Origin: an uncultured bacterium
GTDB taxonomy: Bacteria > Bacillota > Clostridia > Lachnospirales > Lachnospiraceae
Direction of reading: 5' to 3'
Length of the DNA stretch: 22,857 nucleotides
NCBI GenBank assembly: GCA_937893485.1
Contig: CALBJL010000038.1
Coordinates: 1 to 22,857, forward strand
This document shows positions 1-6,627 of this stretch, one piece after another. Each line of letters begins with the position of its first letter. The first letter of the stretch is position 1. The translations under genes were made by a program, and so were the position numbers. The notes beneath the pieces were generated by a model, which was not told the DNA's origin, did not search any database, and saw only the letters and a program-made list of their open reading frames with translations.

Positions 1-556
1 AAAGCCGCTTATCATTGTTGTGACCAACAATTCATCGGTTGTTACATGGGAGACCGCTAAAGGATGCGGCGCGGATTATGTTATTCCGAAAATGACGCGC
101 GAATATTCGCCGCTTGCAGTGTTGAGTAAAATTGAAAAAGTGTATCCTTTTTATAAAAAGCACGGACAGCGAGTCGTTGCGGACAAGCCGTTTGTCGGAC
201 TGGACGAGAGTGGCGGTGCGACGTTGAAGTATGTTTATCAATATATTGATAATATGGGATTTGTTGCGCCCAGACAAGGGGTTCTGTTCATGGGAGAAGC
301 TATTTGGCGAGTGATGGAGTGGAAGGGCTCCGGTTGTCTGCATTTGTCAAATGATATTTATCCGATTATTGCACAAAAATATGAAGTAACAGAGTCGAGT
401 ATTGAAAAGGAGATCCGTTCAGCCATTAGCTGTGGCTGGTCGAAGCTTGGCGAAGAAAAACGCAAAAAATATTATCCTTATGAGATTGTAGGTCAGGGAT
501 CAAGACCGACCAATACAGAGTTGATCGAAAATCTTGCAAAGCATTTAAGAGCATGA
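1..556 (+). CDS. Response regulator with Spo0A_C output domain (5' truncated)
   Basis: The reading frame (codons from base 2) is already open at the window edge, so only the C-terminal part of the gene is present. It begins near the end of a receiver domain: the stretch IIVVTNNSS carries the conserved Thr/Ser of the beta-4 strand and YVIPKM carries the conserved Lys. A linker follows, and then a C-terminal helical domain that matches Spo0A_C: EKEIRSAISCGW is the recognition-helix region, as in Spo0A RAIRHAIEVAW, and PTNTELIENLAKHLR is the typical end. The next gene is a full-length paralogue with the same architecture. Such proteins bind 0A-box-like DNA when phosphorylated. A GTG at 20 is in frame but cannot be the real start because it would remove most of the receiver. 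The domain calls are firm; the target genes are unknown. Confidence 0.85.
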   Translation, partial: KPLIIVVTNNSSVVTWETAKGCGADYVIPKMTREYSPLAVLSKIEKVYPFYKKHGQRVVADKPFVGLDESGGATLKYVYQYIDNMGFVAPRQGVLFMGEAIWRVMEWKGSGCLHLSNDIYPIIAQKYEVTESSIEKEIRSAISCGWSKLGEEKRKKYYPYEIVGQGSRPTNTELIENLAKHLRA

Positions 557-730
557 GTGACTGCTCATACAGTACCTGAGCGCTTTGCTGCCCGGGTACG
601 GGGGAACAGTGATAAGTACGATGATTGGCGGTTATTACCCTGCACGAACAGTGAGGTTGAAGATTTGTAATCATTTATGTATACTGAAGAGTTATGGAAC
701 AAAACTATTTCGGGTGTGATGAGGACAAAA

Positions 731-1525
731 ATGACTGAAGTGATAAAACTGATGCTGGTTGAGGATGATATTGAGATCTGCGACAGCTATAGACAGGCGT
801 TGAAAGATAATCAAAAGATGATGTTGTGCTGTGAGACGGATAGTGAGCAGGAGGCGCTTTGCTATGTGAAGTCTCACCATGCAGATGTGATTATTCTGGA
901 TCTGGAATTACGAGAAGGAGACGGCATATCGTTTCTGGAGGAACTGAAAAGTGAAGGACGACCTAAGCCTTTTGTGGTCGTTATTACGAATACGATTTCT
1001 AATATTATATTGAATCTGGTGCGGCAAAATGGCGCCGATTACATATATCAAAAGATGAATCTGTCTTATTCACCCTATAAAGTTTTGAGTATTATTGAAA
1101 AGGCATTTCCGTATAAGCAAATGGCTGATGCGCGAAGTGAGATGCTGCTTGCTGAAAAATACACGCAGGAGAGATATGATCGCCTGACGCGTAAATATAT
1201 CATGAATTATTTGCAAAATCTGGGCTTTAAGCCGTCAGTGGCTGGAACCAGATATTTGCAGGAAATTCTGTTTTTTGTAATTAGTGGCGAGAAAAAGCTG
1301 GATGAGACAAATATTAGTGAATTGTATGCGGCTGCTGGTGTGGTTTGCAACAATTCAGAAGCAAACGTTGAGAAAGCAATTCGCGTAGCGATTGAAGGCG
1401 CATGGCAGACAGCGAAGATTTCCGCGCTGCAAAAGTATTATCCGTTTGAGTATGACGAGGATAAGGGCAAACCGACAAATCGCGATTTTATATATAATTT
1501 ATCAAATAAATTGCGCTCAGAATAA
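731..1525 (+). CDS. Response regulator, receiver plus Spo0A_C DNA-binding domain
   Basis: Predicted phosphorylation-dependent transcription factor of 264 residues. The receiver spans about 5-125: acidic pocket E11-D12-D13, phosphoacceptor D57 in IILDLEL, T86 in VVITNT and K108 in YQKM. The C-terminal domain, about 150-262, matches Spo0A_C, including EKAIRVAIEGAW and KPTNRDFIYNLSNKLR. I prefer ATG 731 because GAGG at 721-724 sits six bases upstream and the receiver then starts at MTEVIKLMLVEDD. ATGs at 677 and 719 in the same frame would add an unrelated N-terminal tail. It is a close paralogue of the preceding truncated gene and lies upstream of an AgrC-like kinase, its likely but unproven partner. 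It is not Spo0A itself: Spo0A normally sits beside spoIVB and is better conserved. Confidence 0.88.
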   Translation: MTEVIKLMLVEDDIEICDSYRQALKDNQKMMLCCETDSEQEALCYVKSHHADVIILDLELREGDGISFLEELKSEGRPKPFVVVITNTISNIILNLVRQNGADYIYQKMNLSYSPYKVLSIIEKAFPYKQMADARSEMLLAEKYTQERYDRLTRKYIMNYLQNLGFKPSVAGTRYLQEILFFVISGEKKLDETNISELYAAAGVVCNNSEANVEKAIRVAIEGAWQTAKISALQKYYPFEYDEDKGKPTNRDFIYNLSNKLRSE

Positions 1526-1618
1526 AATGAACTGTGACGGTACAGAACAGTTGTGATTCGATAATTACCGACAAATGATAGTACCGGATAGTCAGATATT
1601 TCGCGTAGTTCAGTAGTT

Positions 1619-1653
1619 ACCAGTCGACCTTTTCGACTGGTTTCGACTTTTTT
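1619..1653 (+). terminator. Rho-independent terminator, overlapping 0A-like boxes
   Basis: A 9-bp perfect stem (1619-1627 with 1633-1641, five-base loop CCTTT) is followed after a few bases by a T-run at 1648-1653. It would end the response-regulator transcript. The same DNA holds two direct TTCGACT copies exactly 10 bp apart (1632 and 1642), close to the reverse complement of the Spo0A box TGTCGAA. It could therefore be an operator as well as a terminator. Confidence 0.65.
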
Positions 1654-1683
1654 GCGGAATGTCTGCGACGGAAAAAATCCATA

Positions 1684-1728
1684 CGGACAAGTACTCTTTA
1701 TTCAAATTGAATAAGGAGGTGTCCGGAA
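1684..1728 (+). promoter_or_regulatory. Long RNA hairpin sequestering the Shine-Dalgarno of the tiny peptide ORF
   Basis: The inner stem pairs 1694-1703 with 1709-1718 (10 bp, one G-U, loop 1704-1708). The outer stem pairs 1684-1689 with 1720-1725 (6 bp). A small internal loop (1690-1693 opposite 1719) separates them. The ribosome site AAGGAGG at 1713-1719 lies almost wholly inside the paired region, and the ATG at 1729 is just outside. As drawn, the RNA would block translation unless opened. The pairing is read from sequence; the regulatory role is inference. Confidence 0.6.
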
Positions 1729-1773
1729 ATGCCAGATTTTTATGAGTGGCTCTATATTTGGATTTTTATGTAA
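1729..1773 (+). CDS. 14-residue hydrophobic peptide ORF, candidate signal or leader peptide
   Basis: A tiny ORF encoding MPDFYEWLYIWIFM and ending in TAA. It is preceded by a near-perfect Shine-Dalgarno (AAGGAGGT, 1713-1720) eight bases before the ATG, much better than chance for an intergenic ORF. The product is rich in Trp, Tyr, Phe and Ile, has no Cys and no signal peptide. It therefore does not look like a classical AgrD precursor, but resembles in style the very short leaderless hydrophobic signals known from streptococci. It lies 77 bases upstream of an AgrC-like sensor kinase, whose partner could be this peptide. Alternatives are a leader peptide that controls kinase expression by translation, or a small membrane peptide. 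Not recognised from any named family. Confidence 0.5.
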   Translation: MPDFYEWLYIWIFM

Positions 1774-1794
1774 TTAGTTAAAAAGGGGTGCGAT

Positions 1795-1866
1795 ATGCAT
1801 CCTTTTTTCTTTGATAATCAATACGATTTCTATGAAATGAAAGGGAAATATGAAAATATCTTTTGA
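1795..1866 (+). CDS. 23-codon ORF overlapping the kinase start
   Basis: A short ORF starting MHPFFFDNQYDFYEM and ending in TGA 15-17 bases inside the downstream kinase gene, in a different frame. AAAAAGGGG at about 1780-1788 provides a moderate ribosome site six bases upstream of the ATG. It is rich in aromatic and acidic residues. Its stop lies just past the kinase start, an arrangement that often gives translational coupling. It could be a coupling leader or chance; there is no homology I can name. Confidence 0.3.
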   Translation: MHPFFFDNQYDFYEMKGKYENIF

Positions 1867-3172
1867 AATACTATTAGGCGTTACAAAAGCAGGATTATAT
1901 GTGGTGATTGCCGAACTCTTTTGGGGAAGAGCACGTAATGTCTTGAGGAATAGAAAAACATTAATTGTAAGTATATTAATTGCAACGTTGTTGGGTGTGT
2001 CTAATTATTATAAGAATAGTTGGCTAATGGCGGCAGTTCCGCTTGCAGTAGTAGTTGCGTTAATAGTGCTGGGCATGATAACAGAGAAGAAAGCGAATAT
2101 AATCTTGTTAATGTCGGGCGCAATAGAATCGTATGTGACATCTTTCTGGTTCAGTTTTATTAATGGAATGTTATTTGCAATTTTATCCAAATTATGGATT
2201 CATTCATTACCAATAAATGGTAAGTATGCGTTGACTTTTACAATCCGAATACTGTGTCTTATTTTGATATGGGAAAAGTATGATTGGTTGCAAAAACAAG
2301 TGAAGAAAACAGCAGTAAGTGTGATGATATTGATAGGTGCATTTTTGCTTTTCTTTCAACAACTAATGCAAACAGCTTTTGTGACAAAAGATTATAGTTT
2401 TGTAAATATAATAATCCTACTGATCTATTTAACCATGATCTTCACCGCCTTCATGCTCCTTCAACACAATCGTCTGACTGCAAAACAGCAGGCAATCGAA
2501 GAAGATAACAGACAAATGAGTCAGCGGTTACATCGCTCGAAGGATGTATTAGGCGTTGTATCACAAGTGGTTGCTAGCGAGGATCATATTGATCCGAAAC
2601 TTCGCAAAGAGCTGGCGGATTTCTGTGACGATGAAATGAATGAGATGCAGGATCGTGCGTTAGGAGCGAACCTCATTGGCGATACAGGAATTGAGTTGGT
2701 GAACGTAATGCTGCAAAAGCAAATGATACGGTGTGCGGATCTGAATATTTCATTTGATGTGATGATTCCGGCTCCGATTGACGGTTACATTCGTGAGATA
2801 GGAATTTCTGTTACAGAGTTTATGAGAATGTTGAACGATTTGCTCAAGAATGCGGTGAAAGCAATTCTTTCATCAGAGAATACACATCGGGAGCTGTTGT
2901 TGATTATGGGTGAGGCAGGGAATGATTGTTTTGAGATTCGCTTGTATGACAGCGGCGTACCTTTTCCACCAAAGATATTGGAACACTTGGGCGAGCGTGG
3001 GAATACGACAGATGGAACCGGAAACGGGATCGCTGATACCGTAGAAACATTAAGACACTATCGGGCATCGTTTGTGATTGAGCCGATCGAGCCCGGAACT
3101 GATATTTACACGAAATGTATACATATCGCTTTTGATGAACAGGGATGTCTGCCGCGAACTGGGGAGCGATGA
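1850..3172 (+). CDS. AgrC-like membrane sensor histidine kinase (GHKL ATPase)
   Basis: The 440-residue protein has about six or seven hydrophobic spans in residues 5-205, a coiled linker at about 207-230 and a C-terminal GHKL-type ATPase (HATPase_c_5 kind). N-box: MLNDLLKNAVKAI at 327-339, Asn at 334. G1: YDSGVPF with D367. G2: GTGNGIAD from 389. This layout is that of AgrC/ComD-like kinases that sense peptides at the membrane. The phosphoacceptor region is unusual: RLHRSKDVLGVV (His228) replaces the usual R-H-D-x-x-N pattern. No LytTR regulator is adjacent; the nearest regulators are the upstream Spo0A_C proteins. The start at 1850 follows AAAGGG and overlaps a 23-codon ORF. The kinase call is firm; ligand and partner are inference. 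Confidence 0.85.
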   Translation: MKISFEILLGVTKAGLYVVIAELFWGRARNVLRNRKTLIVSILIATLLGVSNYYKNSWLMAAVPLAVVVALIVLGMITEKKANIILLMSGAIESYVTSFWFSFINGMLFAILSKLWIHSLPINGKYALTFTIRILCLILIWEKYDWLQKQVKKTAVSVMILIGAFLLFFQQLMQTAFVTKDYSFVNIIILLIYLTMIFTAFMLLQHNRLTAKQQAIEEDNRQMSQRLHRSKDVLGVVSQVVASEDHIDPKLRKELADFCDDEMNEMQDRALGANLIGDTGIELVNVMLQKQMIRCADLNISFDVMIPAPIDGYIREIGISVTEFMRMLNDLLKNAVKAILSSENTHRELLLIMGEAGNDCFEIRLYDSGVPFPPKILEHLGERGNTTDGTGNGIADTVETLRHYRASFVIEPIEPGTDIYTKCIHIAFDEQGCLPRTGER

Positions 3173-3213
3173 GACCATTCGTTGATCGTTTTTGGAGGCA
3201 TATTTTGCGGATG

Positions 3214-3243
3214 TTGACGCAAAAGAGATCGTAGGGAGATAAA
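3214..3243 (+). promoter_or_regulatory. Putative sigma-A promoter for the secreted PPC-like protein
   Basis: TTGACG (3214-3219) and GATAAA (3238-3243) are separated by 18 bases in the gap between the kinase and the secreted protein gene. This is the best match in the gap but not perfect. Confidence 0.35.
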
Positions 3244-3351
3244 ATATATCATAAGTGCAGGCACGTTTGTTGCATGATTTTGAAAAATATTATAAGATAC
3301 GAGTGATGGACGCGATGGCGTGGGATTTCAAAAAAGGAGGACGTTTACAAA

Positions 3352-4203
3352 ATGAAAAGGTTTACAAAGGGACTGTGTTTGCTGTTGGTATTGATACTGT
3401 TGGTTTGCGATAGCGGAATCGCAACATATGCTGCCGGAGAGGACGGCAGCAGTCAGTCGGCTGCCATGTCGCTGACAGTGGGAAAGACAAAAACGGTTAA
3501 ATTTTTTAAGGATGAGTCAAGTACCTATTTTAATGTGACAGTTACGGAGGTTGGCAGACTGCGGATCGAGATAAACGGAAAAGACACCGGCTGTGGCGTG
3601 AAAGTGGAGTTGTCCCGTCCCGGTTCGGAGTGGCTTGATTGGAAGCAGGTTCAGAACGCCAAGTATAATAAATCAAAGAAGAAATTTTCCGCCAAACTGA
3701 CTTCTGAGTATATATTGCCCAAGGGCATTTATCTGGTGAAGGTGACTCCGGATAAAACCTTGAAAAAAGCGACGAAATATTCGATTAAGGCAAGCATCGT
3801 GGAGGCGGGATATGATGATATCGAACCAAACAGCCCGGAGGAGAATGCCCAGCCGATGGATATTAGCAGCAAAGGCAAAGGTGGCGTAAAGACCTACAAA
3901 ATGCTGTTATCTTATCTGGGCTTGCCGGATCAGACCGATCTGATGGATTGCTTTACGTTTGATTTGAAGAGTAAAAAGAAGTTTCATTTGGTATTTAAAA
4001 CAAAAGAAACATTGAGTGACATGAATGTGGTGATCTGCAAAAAAGAAGCGGACGACATCAAGGTTATCCAGACCTATGAACTCAAAGGCAAGACGATTGA
4101 TAAGAAAATTGAATTGCAGAAAGGAACTTATTTTATCAAGGTATGGTATTACGGCGGTCAGTCCATGCAGATACCTTATACGATCTCAGGCAGTGTGAAT
4201 TAA
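3352..4203 (+). CDS. Secreted protein with two PPC-like beta domains
   Basis: 283 residues. The N-terminus is a classic Sec signal: MKR, a Leu/Val-rich core, then a likely cleavage after TYA near residue 27. Two similar beta-rich halves follow. Each has a segment near its start (second one: DDIEPNSPEENAQPM), a phrase like CFTFDL or YFNVTV, and a closing GTYFIKVW or GIYLVKVT. These are the marks of bacterial pre-peptidase C-terminal (PPC) domains, usually found as accessory domains on secreted proteases or surface proteins. Here they stand alone with no catalytic domain. AGGAGG at 3335-3340 lies 11 bases before the ATG. It ends just before a bidirectional terminator. The function is probably extracellular binding; the ligand is unknown. 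Confidence 0.75.
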   Translation: MKRFTKGLCLLLVLILLVCDSGIATYAAGEDGSSQSAAMSLTVGKTKTVKFFKDESSTYFNVTVTEVGRLRIEINGKDTGCGVKVELSRPGSEWLDWKQVQNAKYNKSKKKFSAKLTSEYILPKGIYLVKVTPDKTLKKATKYSIKASIVEAGYDDIEPNSPEENAQPMDISSKGKGGVKTYKMLLSYLGLPDQTDLMDCFTFDLKSKKKFHLVFKTKETLSDMNVVICKKEADDIKVIQTYELKGKTIDKKIELQKGTYFIKVWYYGGQSMQIPYTISGSVN

Positions 4204-4270
4204 GTGTCTGATGCGCAAGACATAGCAGACAACTATGGTCGCTGAAAACAGAATATCATTTCGCACATTA

Positions 4271-4308
4271 GAAGGCGCCCTGTCATTCTCCAAGGACAGA
4301 GCGCTTTT
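4271..4308. terminator. Bidirectional terminator between convergent genes
   Basis: The stem pairs 4271-4278 (GAAGGCGC) with 4301-4308 (GCGCTTTT), and CTGTC (4280-4284) with GACAG (4295-4299), with one mismatch (4279/4300). The T-run is part of the 3' arm and the opposite arm gives a weaker run on the other strand. It lies between the secreted protein gene and the convergent recombinase gene. Confidence 0.7.
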
Positions 4309-4376
4309 CAATTTGTCCATTTAGGTTCATTTCAAAATGGAACGTTTTCGTTGAATAGATTTTGAGCAGAGGCTGG

Positions 4377-5321
4377 TCACACCCGAAAATCTTTCCGCGG
4401 ATGCTTTCCCGCGAGGATTGCCCTCTGTTTTGCGACTGCGACATGCGTATATATTTCCGTGATGTGGATCGAGCTGTGGCCGAGCATTTCCTGAATGTAG
4501 CGTATGTCCACATCGGCTTCCAGCAGGCTGGTCGCGAAGGTGTGGCGGAACATGTGCGGCGTGATATGGATGTCGATCGCAGCCAGAGCGCAGTAGCGGT
4601 TGATCGTGCGGCGGACGGTCTGATCGGATAGAGGGTGTCCGGATGGATTGACAAAAAAGTGACCGCTTTGCCGGATCTGGAGGGAAAAGGTGTCGCGGTA
4701 GCTTTTCAGTGTGCGTAGCACATCCTCGTTTCCAAGCTGGATGCGCCGTTCCTTGTCACCTTTTCCGTAGATCAGGATCGTGCCGTCCGATAGGTTTACA
4801 TCTGAGCTGCGCAGGGAGCACAGTTCGGAGATTCGCATGCCGCTGGAGAACAGCAGCTCGATGACAGCCGCATCGCGCAAGGTGATATTTTTTTGAAACT
4901 CGCTGGCGGCGTTTCGGTGTTGTGTGTAGATCGTCGATAATAACCGTTCGACGGTGGGCAGAGGAATTGTTTTGGGAAGTTTGGCGGGTTCCCGAAAATG
5001 AAACTGAATTTTATTAAAAGGGTTTTTATCTATCAGATCTCTATATTCTAAATAATGAAAAAATGCTTTTACCGATGCGAGTTTGCGCTTGACGGTCTTG
5101 GGCAGATAATGCCGGTGCAGGGTGGCGGCGTATTGCTCAAGCGTAGCGGAATCAATGCGCGCGATCTGGGCTGCCTGATCGTTGCGAAGCTGCTCGCGGA
5201 ATTGGCGAAGGTCAATGCGGTACGCCTTGAGCGTTTTTTCATCTAAGCGCTTCTGCACCTCGCAGTAAGTCAGGTATTTCTGAATCAGTGATGCTAAATC
5301 AGTCGTAGTGAAATCATTCAT
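4377..5321 (-). CDS. Tyrosine recombinase/integrase, XerC/XerD type
   Basis: 314 residues with the standard two-domain layout: an N-terminal SAM-like core-binding domain (about 5-95) and a C-terminal catalytic domain (about 115-305). All catalytic residues are visible: R163 in GMRISELC, K187 in YGKGDKERR, H256 and R259 in HMFRHTFAT, H282 in LGHSSI and nucleophile Y291 in EIYTHV. TACAAAGGAG precedes the ATG on the minus strand. It stands alone, divergent from the operon starting near 5452. The length suits XerC/XerD or a small lone integrase, and the housekeeping Xer role cannot be excluded. No att sites or invertible repeats were found next to it. Family assignment is firm, biological role open. 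Confidence 0.92.
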   Translation of the reverse strand: MNDFTTTDLASLIQKYLTYCEVQKRLDEKTLKAYRIDLRQFREQLRNDQAAQIARIDSATLEQYAATLHRHYLPKTVKRKLASVKAFFHYLEYRDLIDKNPFNKIQFHFREPAKLPKTIPLPTVERLLSTIYTQHRNAASEFQKNITLRDAAVIELLFSSGMRISELCSLRSSDVNLSDGTILIYGKGDKERRIQLGNEDVLRTLKSYRDTFSLQIRQSGHFFVNPSGHPLSDQTVRRTINRYCALAAIDIHITPHMFRHTFATSLLEADVDIRYIQEMLGHSSIHITEIYTHVAVAKQRAILAGKHPRKDFRV

Positions 5322-5367
5322 AGTTGGGTTCTCCTTTGTAGTTTTTTATTTAGTATAATTTATTTTC

Positions 5368-5406
5368 TTGACAAAGCACATTGAAAATGCTATTGTGTTA
5401 ATAACA
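5368..5406 (+). promoter_or_regulatory. Strong sigma-A promoter with palindromic operator-like site
   Basis: TTGACA (5368-5373) and TATTGT (5391-5396) are 17 bases apart. A perfect 11-base palindrome, TGTTAATAACA, runs from 5396 to 5406, overlapping the last base of the -10 box and the expected transcription start. A repressor there would block initiation. The NrtR-like protein encoded at the end of this operon is a natural candidate, but that is inference. Confidence 0.65.
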
Positions 5407-5492
5407 TAATGATAATAACTATATAAAACAACTGAAAGAGGGGTGAAGAAAATGAATCATATGTATTTACCGGTCAAGGTATTGGATCGGCA

Positions 5493-6590
5493 GTGGGCGG
5501 ACGAATTGATGCGATGCTTCAGCGGGGCTTTATCAATGATGCGGAGCGCGAGACGCGCATTTTCAGTATGACGCGGCTTATGTATGATGCGGAAACTAAA
5601 AGCTATGAAAAACTGCCGGCGGAATTGGCTCAATTTGGCGATACCGCAGTCATTATCACTGATCCGGCGGCATTTTATCAGAGAGTTTCGGCGTTTTATT
5701 ATCAGGTATACGAAACCAGTTTTGTCGTTGAGGTGGGCGAGATCGCATATAAGGATATTTTTCGGGATTATGGCGATTGGGGGCTGTACACCAAGGTGAA
5801 AAAATACAGTTGGCAGCAGGAGGTGCGGATCGCTGCGAGGCTGCGACCGGATATACAGAATTTCCGGACGGAAAAACCGCAGCCGGTTACGGCAGACATT
5901 GGTGATCTGAGTGACATTGCAATCGAGGTGCCACTGCAGGATCTTTTGGATGGCAGATGGTGTCCGGAACTGTTGGAGGACGATCTGATCAGACGGATCG
6001 AACAATGCAAAACGTCCGCGGATGGGCTTACCGATGACACATGGATCATCATGGGAGATTTTAGGGAGATCGCTCCGTATGAGAAGTGGATTGATTTCTG
6101 GCGAAAACAGCTGCCATTGGAAAACTGGACGGCGGTGACGCGGATGGAATCACTGACCGGTGGAACGGTGCCGCTGCCGCGGTTGGAATTTATTGAAAAA
6201 AATGGCGGCGGCAGGCTGGTGTTTCACTACAATGCGATTGAGCTGCACGAGGAGCGGATCGTTTGCGGGGAGACGGATATCAGGGAGCGGCTGCTAGAGG
6301 CGCTGGAACAGCAGTTTGCGGGGAGATATATGGCGCTGGAGTATGCCTGCAATCTGAAATTGGGTGAAGTTTCCGAGAAATACGACGAAAAAGGCGTGAT
6401 TTCGGATGCGTTCGGAAGGTCGCGTGCCGGTATGAAGTGCGTTTATCGGATGGAAAAGAGCGGTATCCGATACCGGAATGTTTTTGGAATGGATGTAGGG
6501 GATCCCTGCTGGAAAATGATGATTCAGTGTCAGAACAGCAATCAGCTGCGGGCGTCATTATTTGTGGCTTATGTGCAGAAAATTGTATAG
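5493..6590 (+). CDS. Unrecognised protein, first gene of the FRG/Nudix operon; start region probably frameshifted
   Basis: I do not recognise this 365-residue protein. The N-terminal half contains AVIITDPAAFYQRVSAFYY and then KVKKYSWQQEVRIAARL, a W/Y-x-x-E-x-R-I pattern seen in DUF2971-type and similar accessory proteins; the match is suggestive only. The C-terminal half is mixed alpha/beta with no known motif. The start is a problem. The only codons available in frame are GTG 5493 and ATG 5514, both without a good ribosome site. A well-placed AGAGGGG followed by ATG 5452 is in another frame and stops after 39 codons. In the coding frame the sequence upstream still reads well (SYVFTGQGIGSAVGG), so one base seems missing just after ATG 5452. 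It is followed by an FRG-domain gene 37 bases on. Confidence 0.6.
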   Translation: MGGRIDAMLQRGFINDAERETRIFSMTRLMYDAETKSYEKLPAELAQFGDTAVIITDPAAFYQRVSAFYYQVYETSFVVEVGEIAYKDIFRDYGDWGLYTKVKKYSWQQEVRIAARLRPDIQNFRTEKPQPVTADIGDLSDIAIEVPLQDLLDGRWCPELLEDDLIRRIEQCKTSADGLTDDTWIIMGDFREIAPYEKWIDFWRKQLPLENWTAVTRMESLTGGTVPLPRLEFIEKNGGGRLVFHYNAIELHEERIVCGETDIRERLLEALEQQFAGRYMALEYACNLKLGEVSEKYDEKGVISDAFGRSRAGMKCVYRMEKSGIRYRNVFGMDVGDPCWKMMIQCQNSNQLRASLFVAYVQKIV

Positions 6591-6627
6591 GAGATCATCG
6601 ATGTCATGGAGGGAGAGGAGGATGTAT

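Noticed and set aside
571..602. GTACC...GGTAC inverted repeat between the two response regulators
   Set aside because: Only five pairs at the base of a poorly paired loop and no T-run; too weak to call a terminator.
677..730. Upstream start of the second response regulator at ATG 677
   Set aside because: Adds 18 residues unlike receiver domains; ATG 731 has a well-spaced GAGG.
4271..4308. Terminator hairpin considered as a recombination site for the adjacent recombinase
   Set aside because: Shape, T-run and position between convergent genes fit a terminator; no matching second copy was found in the window.
4377..5321. Recombinase considered as the integrase of the element starting at 18762
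   Set aside because: It is over 13 kb from the junction with ordinary chromosomal genes between, so there is no reason to link them.
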